Positions 1-7,355 of a DNA stretch of 10,485 nucleotides are shown piece after piece. The notes under the pieces were generated by a model that worked only from the letters and a program-made list of their open reading frames with translations, made no database searches and was not told the DNA's origin. Both the position numbers and the translations under genes were made by a program. The stretch comes from Thermoplasmata archaeon (GTDB taxonomy: Archaea > Thermoplasmatota > Thermoplasmata > Thermoplasmatales > Thermoplasmataceae). Positions within the stretch are counted from its first letter, which is position 1. The number at the start of each line of letters is the position of its first letter. Location: positions 1 through 10,485 of the forward strand of contig JAJZOT010000027.1 of the NCBI GenBank assembly GCA_021847855.1, read 5' to 3'.

Positions 1-1000
1 CAATTCTGAGAGCGCTATCTGTTCTCGATATAGAATCTTCTCTGTCACAAAGATCGAACATCGCCCTTATGGCATCTATGTTTTCAGGAACAACGTCACT
101 TTCCTGGTGAACTGCCTGTATGAAGTTAATCCTGGTTCCAGTGACCTTGATGCTCTCCTTCCATACGAAAATCTCGAAAAGGTCACCCCTCTTCCTCCCC
201 ATCTCGCGGGCATAATCCATTACCTGAGCAGTCGATGATTTTCCATCCTTTCCGGTTGAAACTATTATTCTTTTCTTTTCAGAAAGAGCAGCAATTATAT
301 CCTCTGCACTGGCAGGCCGCGATAGATCCGCGTTGACAACATGAACATGCATCAGTGTGGTTGGCGCCTTAACCGCAACTGTTTGCACATTAAGCCCGGG
401 CATAACTGTCACCAGATCCGGACCATGATGTGACGGAAAGGAGAGACTTGGCTCAAGTGCGTTTATCGGCCCCTTGGTGCTGTCATTCTGATCCGTTGCT
501 CTTCTTATAAGAGTGGCATATGCCGATTCTATTCCTGCCTTATCCCTGATTGTGGATAAAGTTCTTGCGAGACCTGTTGTGTTACAGGATACCACCCTCA
601 CATATTTCTTTCCAACTGATGAATTAAAATTCGAATAAGCATTGAAACTGGCCTCTGCAATTTCTGCCTCCTCCCCTCCCTGAAAAATTGCACGCACTCC
701 TGCCTCTTTGTATTTTTTTAGGTTTGTTTCGCCCATTCCTTCAGGAGTTGCATCTACAACGATGTCACAATCCTGTATCATGTCATCTACTGTTCCGGCG
801 GCACTGATTCCCGCAGCTGAAAATATATCAATTGCCTTCCTGTCCGGAACAAATATCCTGTAATTCCTTGAGGCAATCTTTGCAACGTAATCAGGCCTGG
901 TTTTTGATATACCGACAACGTTCATGTCCTCCTGCAGCATTACGGCATCGGCAACCCTTCGTCCAATAGTTCCATAGCCATTTATGGCGACATGAATCAT
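1..1000 (-). CDS. gap: Archaeal type II glyceraldehyde-3-phosphate dehydrogenase (phosphorylating), 3' end off window
   Basis: Cytosolic enzyme that reversibly interconverts glyceraldehyde-3-phosphate and 1,3-bisphosphoglycerate with NAD(P). In Thermoplasma-type archaea it is thought to serve mainly gluconeogenesis, because glucose is degraded by a non-phosphorylating Entner-Doudoroff route (family knowledge). I translated it by hand from the ATG at 1000-998. The Rossmann nucleotide-binding motif NGYGTIG is at residues 7-13, the catalytic-Cys motif SCNTTGL has Cys139, and the archaeal signature PSHHGPD has the His pair at 191-192. QGGEEAE also matches the family. The frame is open for 333 codons to the window edge and reaches a typical C-terminal [11 protein letters not shown] stretch. 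The family is about 335-345 residues, so only a few codons are missing. The start fits a TATA box 27 nt upstream, implying a leaderless transcript. It lies 118 bp downstream of the membrane glycosyltransferase-like gene on the same strand but has its own promoter. Confidence 0.95.
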   Translation of the reverse strand, partial: MIHVAINGYGTIGRRVADAVMLQEDMNVVGISKTRPDYVAKIASRNYRIFVPDRKAIDIFSAAGISAAGTVDDMIQDCDIVVDATPEGMGETNLKKYKEAGVRAIFQGGEEAEIAEASFNAYSNFNSSVGKKYVRVVSCNTTGLARTLSTIRDKAGIESAYATLIRRATDQNDSTKGPINALEPSLSFPSHHGPDLVTVMPGLNVQTVAVKAPTTLMHVHVVNADLSRPASAEDIIAALSEKKRIIVSTGKDGKSSTAQVMDYAREMGRKRGDLFEIFVWKESIKVTGTRINFIQAVHQESDVVPENIDAIRAMFDLCDREDSISRTDSALRI

Positions 1001-1008
1001 GCGTCTTG

Positions 1009-1020
1009 ATCACATGTGAT
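1009..1020. promoter_or_regulatory. Perfect 12-bp palindrome between TATA box and GAPDH start (possible operator)
   Basis: ATCACATGTGAT is its own reverse complement. It occupies the stretch between the TATA box and the start codon, 9 to 20 nt before the ATG, where a bound protein would block polymerase. It has the same ATCA-N4-TGAT form as the palindrome at 3501-3512. The operator role is inferred. Confidence 0.45.
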
Positions 1021-1021
1021 G

Positions 1022-1033
1022 ATATAAAATATA
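1022..1033 (-). promoter_or_regulatory. TATA box of the GAPDH gene
   Basis: The minus strand reads TATATTTTATAT here, centred about 27 nt before the GAPDH ATG. That distance puts the expected archaeal start site at or next to the start codon, so the mRNA is probably leaderless. No Shine-Dalgarno-like purine run precedes the ATG, which agrees. Confidence 0.65.
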
Positions 1034-1118
1034 CTCGCATGCATTGTGTTGACATGAATGCGATTTGAACACCATGCAGAAATTTTGTATTCATAAATTT
1101 TAGAAAGTGAACCAGCGT

Positions 1119-3455
1119 TTATTCAGATTGCAGAGATATCCCGTTTACCTCGACTGAAAACACAGAAGGGATATGTGCAGATAAAAGGTATGAGAAAACT
1201 GCATAATTGGGGTTTATGCTTATTGCTGGGTCAGCTGACATCTGTTTTATAAGGCTCTGGTTAAATAAACTGAAATTGATCCCACTGGTGTTTGAATTAT
1301 ATACAAAGGTTGTCTGTGATGATGTGCCCAGTATTGTGTTTGACGGCAATGAACTATTATCGATAAAATAGTAATAATATGTGCTGTCAAAAACTATTAC
1401 CGGACCAAAGAATGAGCTGGATGGATTGGTCATGCTATAATTTAATTTTGCACCCTGCACGGAAAGATTGTAATGAAGCGTGAATGAGTCCTTTACTAGC
1501 ATGTCAAAATTAATGGATGCGTTCAGAGCGCCGAATACCCCGCTATTTGTTGTTTTAGAAAAGATGAACCCGTCACTTATCGATTGCATTTTCAATCCAC
1601 CGGGTTGTGAGGAATAGAAATTCCAGTCTGGAAATTGCAGCACTGAGTTCTGGTCCGTAACAGGATAGCTCAGATCCGGATTGTAAAGCGGAAAAGAGCG
1701 ACTGGTTGAAATGTTCCTGACAGAATATTCTGTGCAGGCTAAAGTGTTGTATGCCTGGATCGTGATCGTCTTCGAGGTCGCGGGTAAGAGTGATGTTACG
1801 TTTTCCGGGAAAATATTAACGCTGTTATATCCTGCATGTAAGTATGGATCTGATGCGTACCAGGGAAAGCCATTTGCACCGGAGCTTGAAACCTGTAATT
1901 CACCAGACGCAAAAATCCTGTAGTTCATCTCTACCGTCTGCGGATCCCCATTTGCAGGATTATATGATATGTTGAGCCCTATCATTGTTACATTTCCCTT
2001 TATCTCAAAAGGATTGGCTACTGCCTCAATCCCGTTGATCCTTAGAGGAAGCGTATTGGGTGAATAGGAATATACCCCGGCTGATACGGCAATACCCGCA
2101 AAGACAATAGCAACTACAGCTGTTGCAGCCAGTTTCCTGTTTCTGGAAAAATAACTGAAAAAGCGGCTCGCACTGAGAAATACATGTTTTTTCACTGAGG
2201 TTAGTCCTGATGAGCGCCTTGATGTTATGAAATCAGGTAGAACCAGAATAATTAGAACTGGCCAGTAAATTATATAGGTTATCAGAGACCTGAATTCCAG
2301 CAGGAATATTATAACAGGAAACGCAAAGAACGCATATTTCAGATTGTCATAGTATATGATGTATATTGCGAGAAACATGACTGTGAGGAGCGCAAGTGCT
2401 ATCGAGAAGAATATCGTGCTAACATGTATTATGCCGGTGAAATCCAGGATGGACGGTCCGATTCCGGTACCGACAACACTCTGGAACTGTATTGATAATA
2501 CATTGACAATCCAGTCATGAGCGTTTACTATAATGTAAGGTAGATTTACACCTAAAAACAGCACGATTGCGAATAGCATGAAATACGATACGTATTTCTT
2601 GTTTCCTCCACTTTCCCTGTAGAGGAAATATAAGTAGAAGGGCAAAATCAATGCAGGTATCTGCTTGAATGCGAGTGCAAGACCATAGAAAGAGCCGGAA
2701 GCCATGGGTTTCTTTCTCAATGCAAATGACATGCCCAGAAAGAACACCCATATTATACCGGTAACTCCGTTGACAGAGAAAAATGCATATTCAAAAATTG
2801 TTGCAAACACTATTAAGACAACAGCATTCCTTGATTCAATCTTGTATTTCCTGAATGTCCCATATAAAAGAAAATAAGTGGCAACGTCAAATGCAAGTAC
2901 CACGGTATAAGAAGGAACTCCGAGAAGAATCGCAGGAATGAATACTATGGCAGCAAGTGCCGGGTATTCAAAGTAATTCGCAACCCCTCCTGACAGAAGA
3001 GGAGTGGTAAATACCTTATTTGCAAGCAGTGTGGGCACAACGCCAAGCATGTTGGCGTTTATGTATGGATCTATACCATGCAGGGAAAGATAACCCGCAT
3101 AGGTATCTATCAGTATCTCATCTGAATTAGATGTCGGAAAATATTGAAGATAGATTGCTATCAGTGCTATAATAGACAGAATAAAAGCAAGATCTACCAT
3201 GAGGGTGAAGTGCTTTACCTGTTCTTTTATTGAGAGGGCGTAGAGAAGGAGTATTCCGCTCATTATAATAAGAGCCCAGACCGAAACAAGAGCAACTATA
3301 TTCAGGTAGCCAGCGAGGTACCAAATCAGGAATGAGAAGTTTATCAGAAATATAGCCATCGCTATGTAGGCCAGACGCCATTTTTCGATTTTCCTGGCAC
3401 CTTCTTCTGGCAATCTGTTCTCTGGAAGTTCCTGATTACCCGCTTTTTCTTCCAT
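1119..3455 (-). CDS. GT-C-type multi-pass membrane glycosyltransferase-like protein with large outside domain
   Basis: A 778-residue membrane protein, probably an enzyme that moves a sugar from a polyprenyl-phosphate donor to an acceptor on the outer face of the membrane. Residues 1-26 are charged and cytoplasmic. About 12-13 hydrophobic segments follow (for example near 27-48, 52-74, 83-104, 165-182, 211-230, 264-279, 288-309, 345-369, 375-408 and 441-462). The loop after the third segment carries Asp112-Glu113, then a Y..GYLSLHGIDPY stretch at 119-131. This is the acidic first-loop pattern with a following G-x-x-PY seen in GT-C/GT87-like transferases. FKQIPALILP near 263 also resembles that group. 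Residues about 463-778 are a beta-rich, Ser/Asn-rich outside domain with about 11 N-glycosylation sequons, which is unusual for GT87-like proteins. It is divergently transcribed from the sequon-rich surface protein at 3607. The acceptor and sugar are unknown; a non-enzymatic membrane protein remains possible. Confidence 0.6.
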   Translation of the reverse strand: MEEKAGNQELPENRLPEEGARKIEKWRLAYIAMAIFLINFSFLIWYLAGYLNIVALVSVWALIIMSGILLLYALSIKEQVKHFTLMVDLAFILSIIALIAIYLQYFPTSNSDEILIDTYAGYLSLHGIDPYINANMLGVVPTLLANKVFTTPLLSGGVANYFEYPALAAIVFIPAILLGVPSYTVVLAFDVATYFLLYGTFRKYKIESRNAVVLIVFATIFEYAFFSVNGVTGIIWVFFLGMSFALRKKPMASGSFYGLALAFKQIPALILPFYLYFLYRESGGNKKYVSYFMLFAIVLFLGVNLPYIIVNAHDWIVNVLSIQFQSVVGTGIGPSILDFTGIIHVSTIFFSIALALLTVMFLAIYIIYYDNLKYAFFAFPVIIFLLEFRSLITYIIYWPVLIILVLPDFITSRRSSGLTSVKKHVFLSASRFFSYFSRNRKLAATAVVAIVFAGIAVSAGVYSYSPNTLPLRINGIEAVANPFEIKGNVTMIGLNISYNPANGDPQTVEMNYRIFASGELQVSSSGANGFPWYASDPYLHAGYNSVNIFPENVTSLLPATSKTITIQAYNTLACTEYSVRNISTSRSFPLYNPDLSYPVTDQNSVLQFPDWNFYSSQPGGLKMQSISDGFIFSKTTNSGVFGALNASINFDMLVKDSFTLHYNLSVQGAKLNYSMTNPSSSFFGPVIVFDSTYYYYFIDNSSLPSNTILGTSSQTTFVYNSNTSGINFSLFNQSLIKQMSADPAISINPNYAVFSYLLSAHIPSVFSVEVNGISLQSE

Positions 3456-3487
3456 ATGACTTTAAGGTGGTATATATTGAAGAGGGT

Positions 3488-3495
3488 GTTATAAG
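3488..3495 (-). promoter_or_regulatory. Candidate TATA element for the GT-C-like gene
   Basis: The minus strand reads CTTATAAC about 36 nt before the ATG at 3455, which would give a leader of roughly 10 nt. A second AT-rich run (CAATATATA, 3471-3479) lies only about 20 nt from the ATG, too close for a leaderless start, and no alternative in-frame Met occurs until residue 33. The upstream element is therefore preferred, without certainty. Confidence 0.35.
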
Positions 3496-3500
3496 TTTTT

Positions 3501-3512
3501 ATCAAATTTGAT
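3501..3512. promoter_or_regulatory. Perfect 12-bp palindrome in the divergent promoter region (possible operator)
   Basis: ATCAAATTTGAT is its own reverse complement. It sits just upstream of the candidate TATA element of the minus-strand GT-C-like gene and about 95 nt before the plus-strand surface-protein start, so one bound regulator could affect both. A weaker inverted repeat (ACATT, 4-nt spacer, AATGT) lies at 3523-3536. The role is inferred. Confidence 0.4.
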
Positions 3513-3576
3513 TATTTGTCTGACATTTCAGAATGTTTCACGTTTATGATGGTCCGATTGATTACTACTCCAGAAG

Positions 3577-3586
3577 AATTATAGGA
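3577..3586 (+). promoter_or_regulatory. TATA-like box of the large surface-protein gene
   Basis: GAATTATAGG is centred about 26 nt before the ATG at 3607, the distance expected for a leaderless archaeal transcript. The bases directly before the ATG (CAAGAAAA) contain no convincing Shine-Dalgarno sequence. Confidence 0.45.
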
Positions 3587-3606
3587 TCAATAACATTTCA
3601 AGAAAA

Positions 3607-6600
3607 ATGCGAATAAGTGTAATTATTGTAATTTTATTTCTTATTACACTATTCCCCGTAACGGTATATGGTCAGAATGGTACTTCAGGTAGTCTATCAC
3701 AAAGCTATTACTTCAGTTCACAGGAACCTGGTTCTTTTCCTGCGAATTCGAGCACATTCTTCTTTTCGGAGTCTGGTAATATCGAGGCTGTGTCGGCAAA
3801 TATAGGAAATCAGCTGTTTGGAAATGGTCTGGGTGTAACTACATGTAATTTAAGCGCACCAGGTTTTGTTAAAATAAAGACACCAGATTACCATGATTAC
3901 TATACATTCAACATGTCGTTTTCATGGAACAACTCAATTAACTGTGGACTGGCTGAAAACGATATAATAATATCATACGGGAGCAGTGTAATAATGAATG
4001 TATCATTCGGTCCAGAACTTGGATATTACATATTTTCATATAACAGCGAAAAGCAGAAAATTGCAGCGGATCCAGAGATGAACCATTTGTGCAACATGAG
4101 TATTTGTTTTAATCCTGCTTTAAACGGTAGCTTCATCTCGTTTTCCAGCACTGGTTCAGGATTGGTATTTCCATTTTTCTATCCTTCGCTTAACGGTACC
4201 GGATCCAATCTATCCGTCCTGGTCGGAGGCGAAGTCTCTTACATAGCACTTTATTCTATTTCGATATCACCAGATCCATCCTTTCAAACACAGAAGATTG
4301 ATCGCAGATCAGAGTCTTTTGGAATTGCGGGCTACGGCAATGCCTTCGGCAGGCATTATAAGAGTGCGTTTTACAACAGGCAAACTAATTCAATTATTGG
4401 TTTAGCGTCAGGAAATGCGATAGGTGCCTTTAATCTTTACAATCAGAGCTATTTCAACCTCACGGGACCTATAAATCTGAACGGGAATATTTCGGTTATT
4501 TATGCGAATAGCAGCTCTATGCTTTCATATTACATTGAAAATAGCACTGAATCCTGCATTGTTAACATAGATCTGAACAACTTTTCCGCAACTTCCATGA
4601 AGATAACGGGAAGCATAGATATGCCCACAGGAATGCTTGTCAATGACGGAAATTACATTATCTTTGGAGATGGTGGAATTTTTGGTCTGATCAAACAGGG
4701 TTCAACCTCAATCACCGAATCGTACCTGGGTGCGAACATAGGAGCAATTCTGTTGTCTGCTGCTCAAGCAGGAAATCAGACTGATTCCTTCTGGTTGCTT
4801 AATCAAACATTATATTCTATCAATGTTTCCGACTCAACCGGTGCTGTCAGCCATCAAAGCTCATCTGAGATTAATCTGAATTCCTCTTATGTTGACGGTA
4901 TTCATCTCCTTTCATCTGGCGGATTGATTTCTTCTATCATATCTTATAATTTCAATTCAGGGCTGGTTCTTTTTTCCGGCGGTTCTTTGATGCCTGTAGG
5001 CATGGATTTCGGTTCGCAGGTCAACATATCTTCATTATCCTTGTCTGACTTTTTGGTTACCACTTCGAATATAATTCTTTACTCCAATTCAAGTGGCCTC
5101 TCTGAATTCGGCAACCCTTCTGCATCTTACGGGTTTTATTTGCCAGCGGGAAACGAAGGATTCATTGGCTTCAACCAGACGTCGCTGTCGTATTTCTACA
5201 ATCTGGATGGAAACGAATTCTGCGGGTCAGCACCAGTTGCGGTCGTAAATGCCAGTTATGTCCTGACAGGCGAGAACGTTCTGAACTTCAAAATCGGACA
5301 GAATAATTCGCTAACAGCAGATCTCAGGGTTGGGAATCTATCCTTTGTAAATTCCGGAGAAACATTTGTCATAAATTCGAGTATATTGAAGAATGGAATG
5401 TATAAAGGCTCCTTAAAACTGCAGGCCTTCTCCGGCTTCTCCTCGGTTTATAATTTCACTGTTTTTGTCGATACTGGCTCACCAGAGTTGAATCTGAATA
5501 TCGCAAATGGTTCCTATATTTCACAGATTTTTGGGTTAAGATTGAATTTCACTTTCTGGACTGGAATAAGATATGTTAACGTAAGCTATGAAAACCATGC
5601 GCTTGATCTTGCTGGAATAAATCAGACTGTTCCATTAAATTTTGGCAATATAACCGGGAATGTGAGTGTACGGATTGTCATGGTTGATGATCTTGGCATT
5701 TCACATCTTTATGAATTCAATGCGTGTGTTATTCCGTCAAACGTTTCTAATTTCAGTTTTTATCCTAGCAACGGGACATATTTTAATTCAACAAAACCCG
5801 AAATATACTGGAGTCCTGTCCAGTATGCAAAATATTATGTTATCACCATAACCTCAGATAAATTAAATTATTCTATCATAACGGATAATGACTCTTTATC
5901 ACCAACACTTGAAAATGGAACTTTTCAGATTTCAATCTATGCAATGATGCTTGACAATTCACAGATAAAACTTTCCTCCAGAACATTCTATGTGATGGAT
6001 TACGCGCCTTCGATATCGTTCAATAGAAGCGATGGCAGATTCTTTTCATTTTATGGAGATTCAAATAACAATTCCTTTTACATTTCGGCAGCAAGTAATG
6101 TTACATCTGATATGTCGTTTTCAATAACAGGACCGTCAGGGACTACAATATATCTGGTGAACCTCGAAAACGTAGTTCAGTTCAATTCTTCCAGTAATAG
6201 CTATCTTTTCACTTCCAACGGCAACTATAATTTCAAAATATCCTCGATCGGTGAAAGCGGGCTTGAAAGCTCTATTTCATTCAGCATATCCATCAATAAT
6301 ACAATCCCTTCCCCAGCTCTTGGAAGCATTAATGCAATCTACACGAACATGACTGCTTTGAACCTGAATATTTCGGGGCGGGAAAATGTATCCTGCACTT
6401 TTATCCTTTACTTAGGTGGAAATGAGGTGGAGGACGTTTCAGGAATTTCAGCACAATTAACACTCTCAATGGGTACAGGTCAATATGTTCTTATTGCAAA
6501 TGTGACGTCTGAATGGGGTAACTTCAGAAATTCAAGCGTTCTGGTGACATATGAGACAGATGATCCTGTAATTAATGTGAGTGTTAATTCGTCAGCAGGC

Positions 6601-7323
6601 GGTTACGTAAATTACAGAATTTCAGATCCAGCGCCGCTTCAGGAAGTATACATTCAGTATCTAACGAAAACGGTTATTCTTGATCCTGAAAATACCTCAG
6701 GTGTCCTCGCTCTAAACGTTAATAGAAATTCGGCCTTCAACTCATCCATTTATGTTATAGACAGGTGTGGAAACGCTGCAGAATTGAATTTTGGGGTTGC
6801 GATAGATCATTTTGTAAACATAACAGGAGCATCATTTGACGGATATTCCATCCTTGGTCTCTCATTGTTTTCGATTCATCTATCGGGACAGAACGTTGAA
6901 AATGCAACTGTTTCGATATCATATGGTCGGGAAAGCTTGGGTGGCACAACCCTGTTTGATTTATTAACTCCGTTTGGTTATTCCGAGGCGACTGCCTATG
7001 TTAATTACCAGAACACCACCCTGATATATCATAAAAGAATATTTTCAGTTAGCTGGTACCCGTTAATTGCGGCTGCATTTCTCTCTGCTGCCTTCTTTGC
7101 GTATGGAAAAGCCAGAGAAAATACAGATGATCTGGAAATAACAGATTTTGTGCTATCGTGCGACGGAATGAGGATAAAGGCAGCCATTAAATCCGCCAAA
7201 AAAAGGAGGATCAGCGGACATTCAATCCGGAGATCTATAGAAGCACTTTCAAAGGAGGGGTCAATAGAGATTGGTACGGACCCGGATGGAAAAGAATATA
7301 TCGTCAGAAAGGGTGAAAATTGA
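3607..7323 (+). CDS. Giant N-glycosylation-sequon-rich surface protein with C-terminal anchor and cytoplasmic winged-helix-like tail
   Basis: A 1238-residue secreted type I membrane protein of unknown function. A signal peptide spans about 1-22 (hydrophobic core VIIVILFLITLF, likely cut near VYG-QN). Residues about 25-225 look like a LamG/concanavalin-type beta-sandwich with Cys80, Cys113, Cys162 and Cys167 available for disulfides. Residues about 230-520 have repeating short strands with Gly-Asn turns and could be a propeller. Residues about 540-1118 hold several Ig-like modules, with cues such as VFVDTGSPELNL near 619 and VIDRCGNAAEL before the last one. I count about 58 N-x-S/T sequons, consistent with dense N-glycosylation. 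A transmembrane helix lies at about 1150-1168. The last ~70 residues are charged and contain a helix-turn-helix plus wing pattern (SGHSIRRSIEALSKEGSIEI). This suggests a surface sensor or structural glycoprotein coupled to an intracellular domain. Domain names are inferred from pattern only. Confidence 0.75.
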   Translation: MRISVIIVILFLITLFPVTVYGQNGTSGSLSQSYYFSSQEPGSFPANSSTFFFSESGNIEAVSANIGNQLFGNGLGVTTCNLSAPGFVKIKTPDYHDYYTFNMSFSWNNSINCGLAENDIIISYGSSVIMNVSFGPELGYYIFSYNSEKQKIAADPEMNHLCNMSICFNPALNGSFISFSSTGSGLVFPFFYPSLNGTGSNLSVLVGGEVSYIALYSISISPDPSFQTQKIDRRSESFGIAGYGNAFGRHYKSAFYNRQTNSIIGLASGNAIGAFNLYNQSYFNLTGPINLNGNISVIYANSSSMLSYYIENSTESCIVNIDLNNFSATSMKITGSIDMPTGMLVNDGNYIIFGDGGIFGLIKQGSTSITESYLGANIGAILLSAAQAGNQTDSFWLLNQTLYSINVSDSTGAVSHQSSSEINLNSSYVDGIHLLSSGGLISSIISYNFNSGLVLFSGGSLMPVGMDFGSQVNISSLSLSDFLVTTSNIILYSNSSGLSEFGNPSASYGFYLPAGNEGFIGFNQTSLSYFYNLDGNEFCGSAPVAVVNASYVLTGENVLNFKIGQNNSLTADLRVGNLSFVNSGETFVINSSILKNGMYKGSLKLQAFSGFSSVYNFTVFVDTGSPELNLNIANGSYISQIFGLRLNFTFWTGIRYVNVSYENHALDLAGINQTVPLNFGNITGNVSVRIVMVDDLGISHLYEFNACVIPSNVSNFSFYPSNGTYFNSTKPEIYWSPVQYAKYYVITITSDKLNYSIITDNDSLSPTLENGTFQISIYAMMLDNSQIKLSSRTFYVMDYAPSISFNRSDGRFFSFYGDSNNNSFYISAASNVTSDMSFSITGPSGTTIYLVNLENVVQFNSSSNSYLFTSNGNYNFKISSIGESGLESSISFSISINNTIPSPALGSINAIYTNMTALNLNISGRENVSCTFILYLGGNEVEDVSGISAQLTLSMGTGQYVLIANVTSEWGNFRNSSVLVTYETDDPVINVSVNSSAGGYVNYRISDPAPLQEVYIQYLTKTVILDPENTSGVLALNVNRNSAFNSSIYVIDRCGNAAELNFGVAIDHFVNITGASFDGYSILGLSLFSIHLSGQNVENATVSISYGRESLGGTTLFDLLTPFGYSEATAYVNYQNTTLIYHKRIFSVSWYPLIAAAFLSAAFFAYGKARENTDDLEITDFVLSCDGMRIKAAIKSAKKRRISGHSIRRSIEALSKEGSIEIGTDPDGKEYIVRKGEN

Positions 7324-7337
7324 TAGATTTATCAATT
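7318..7337. promoter_or_regulatory. Perfect 8-bp-arm inverted repeat overlapping the surface-gene stop and the next promoter
   Basis: The arms AATTGATA (7318-7325) and TATCAATT (7330-7337) flank a 4-nt spacer. The repeat covers the TGA stop of the surface-protein gene and the TATA-like GATTTATCA (7326-7334), centred about 26 nt before the ATG at 7356. It may be an operator for the oxidoreductase gene. A terminator hairpin is less likely because the stem is nearly all A-T and no T-run follows. Confidence 0.45.
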
Positions 7338-7355
7338 GTAAAATAATTGGGGAAG

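Noticed and set aside
1711..1923. Plus-strand 70-codon open frame inside the GT-C-like gene
   Set aside because: It is opposite the outside domain coding sequence, with no TATA or ribosome site and no domain pattern.
3523..3600. Repeated word ACATTTCA (3523-3530 and 3593-3600) as a regulatory direct repeat
   Set aside because: Only 8 bp and AT-rich; two copies 70 bp apart are not convincing without comparison to related genomes.
3607..7323. Possible tandem-repeat array or adhesin repeat in the giant surface gene
   Set aside because: The Ig-like modules are similar only in pattern; I saw no near-identical DNA or protein repeat units.
7318..7337. Reading this inverted repeat as a hairpin terminator
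   Set aside because: The stem is almost all A-T with no following T-run, and archaeal termination does not generally need hairpins; the promoter position favours an operator.
7347..7355. In-frame TTG as an earlier start of the oxidoreductase
   Set aside because: It adds only three residues (MGK), whereas the ATG at 7356 fits the family N-terminus and the TATA spacing better.
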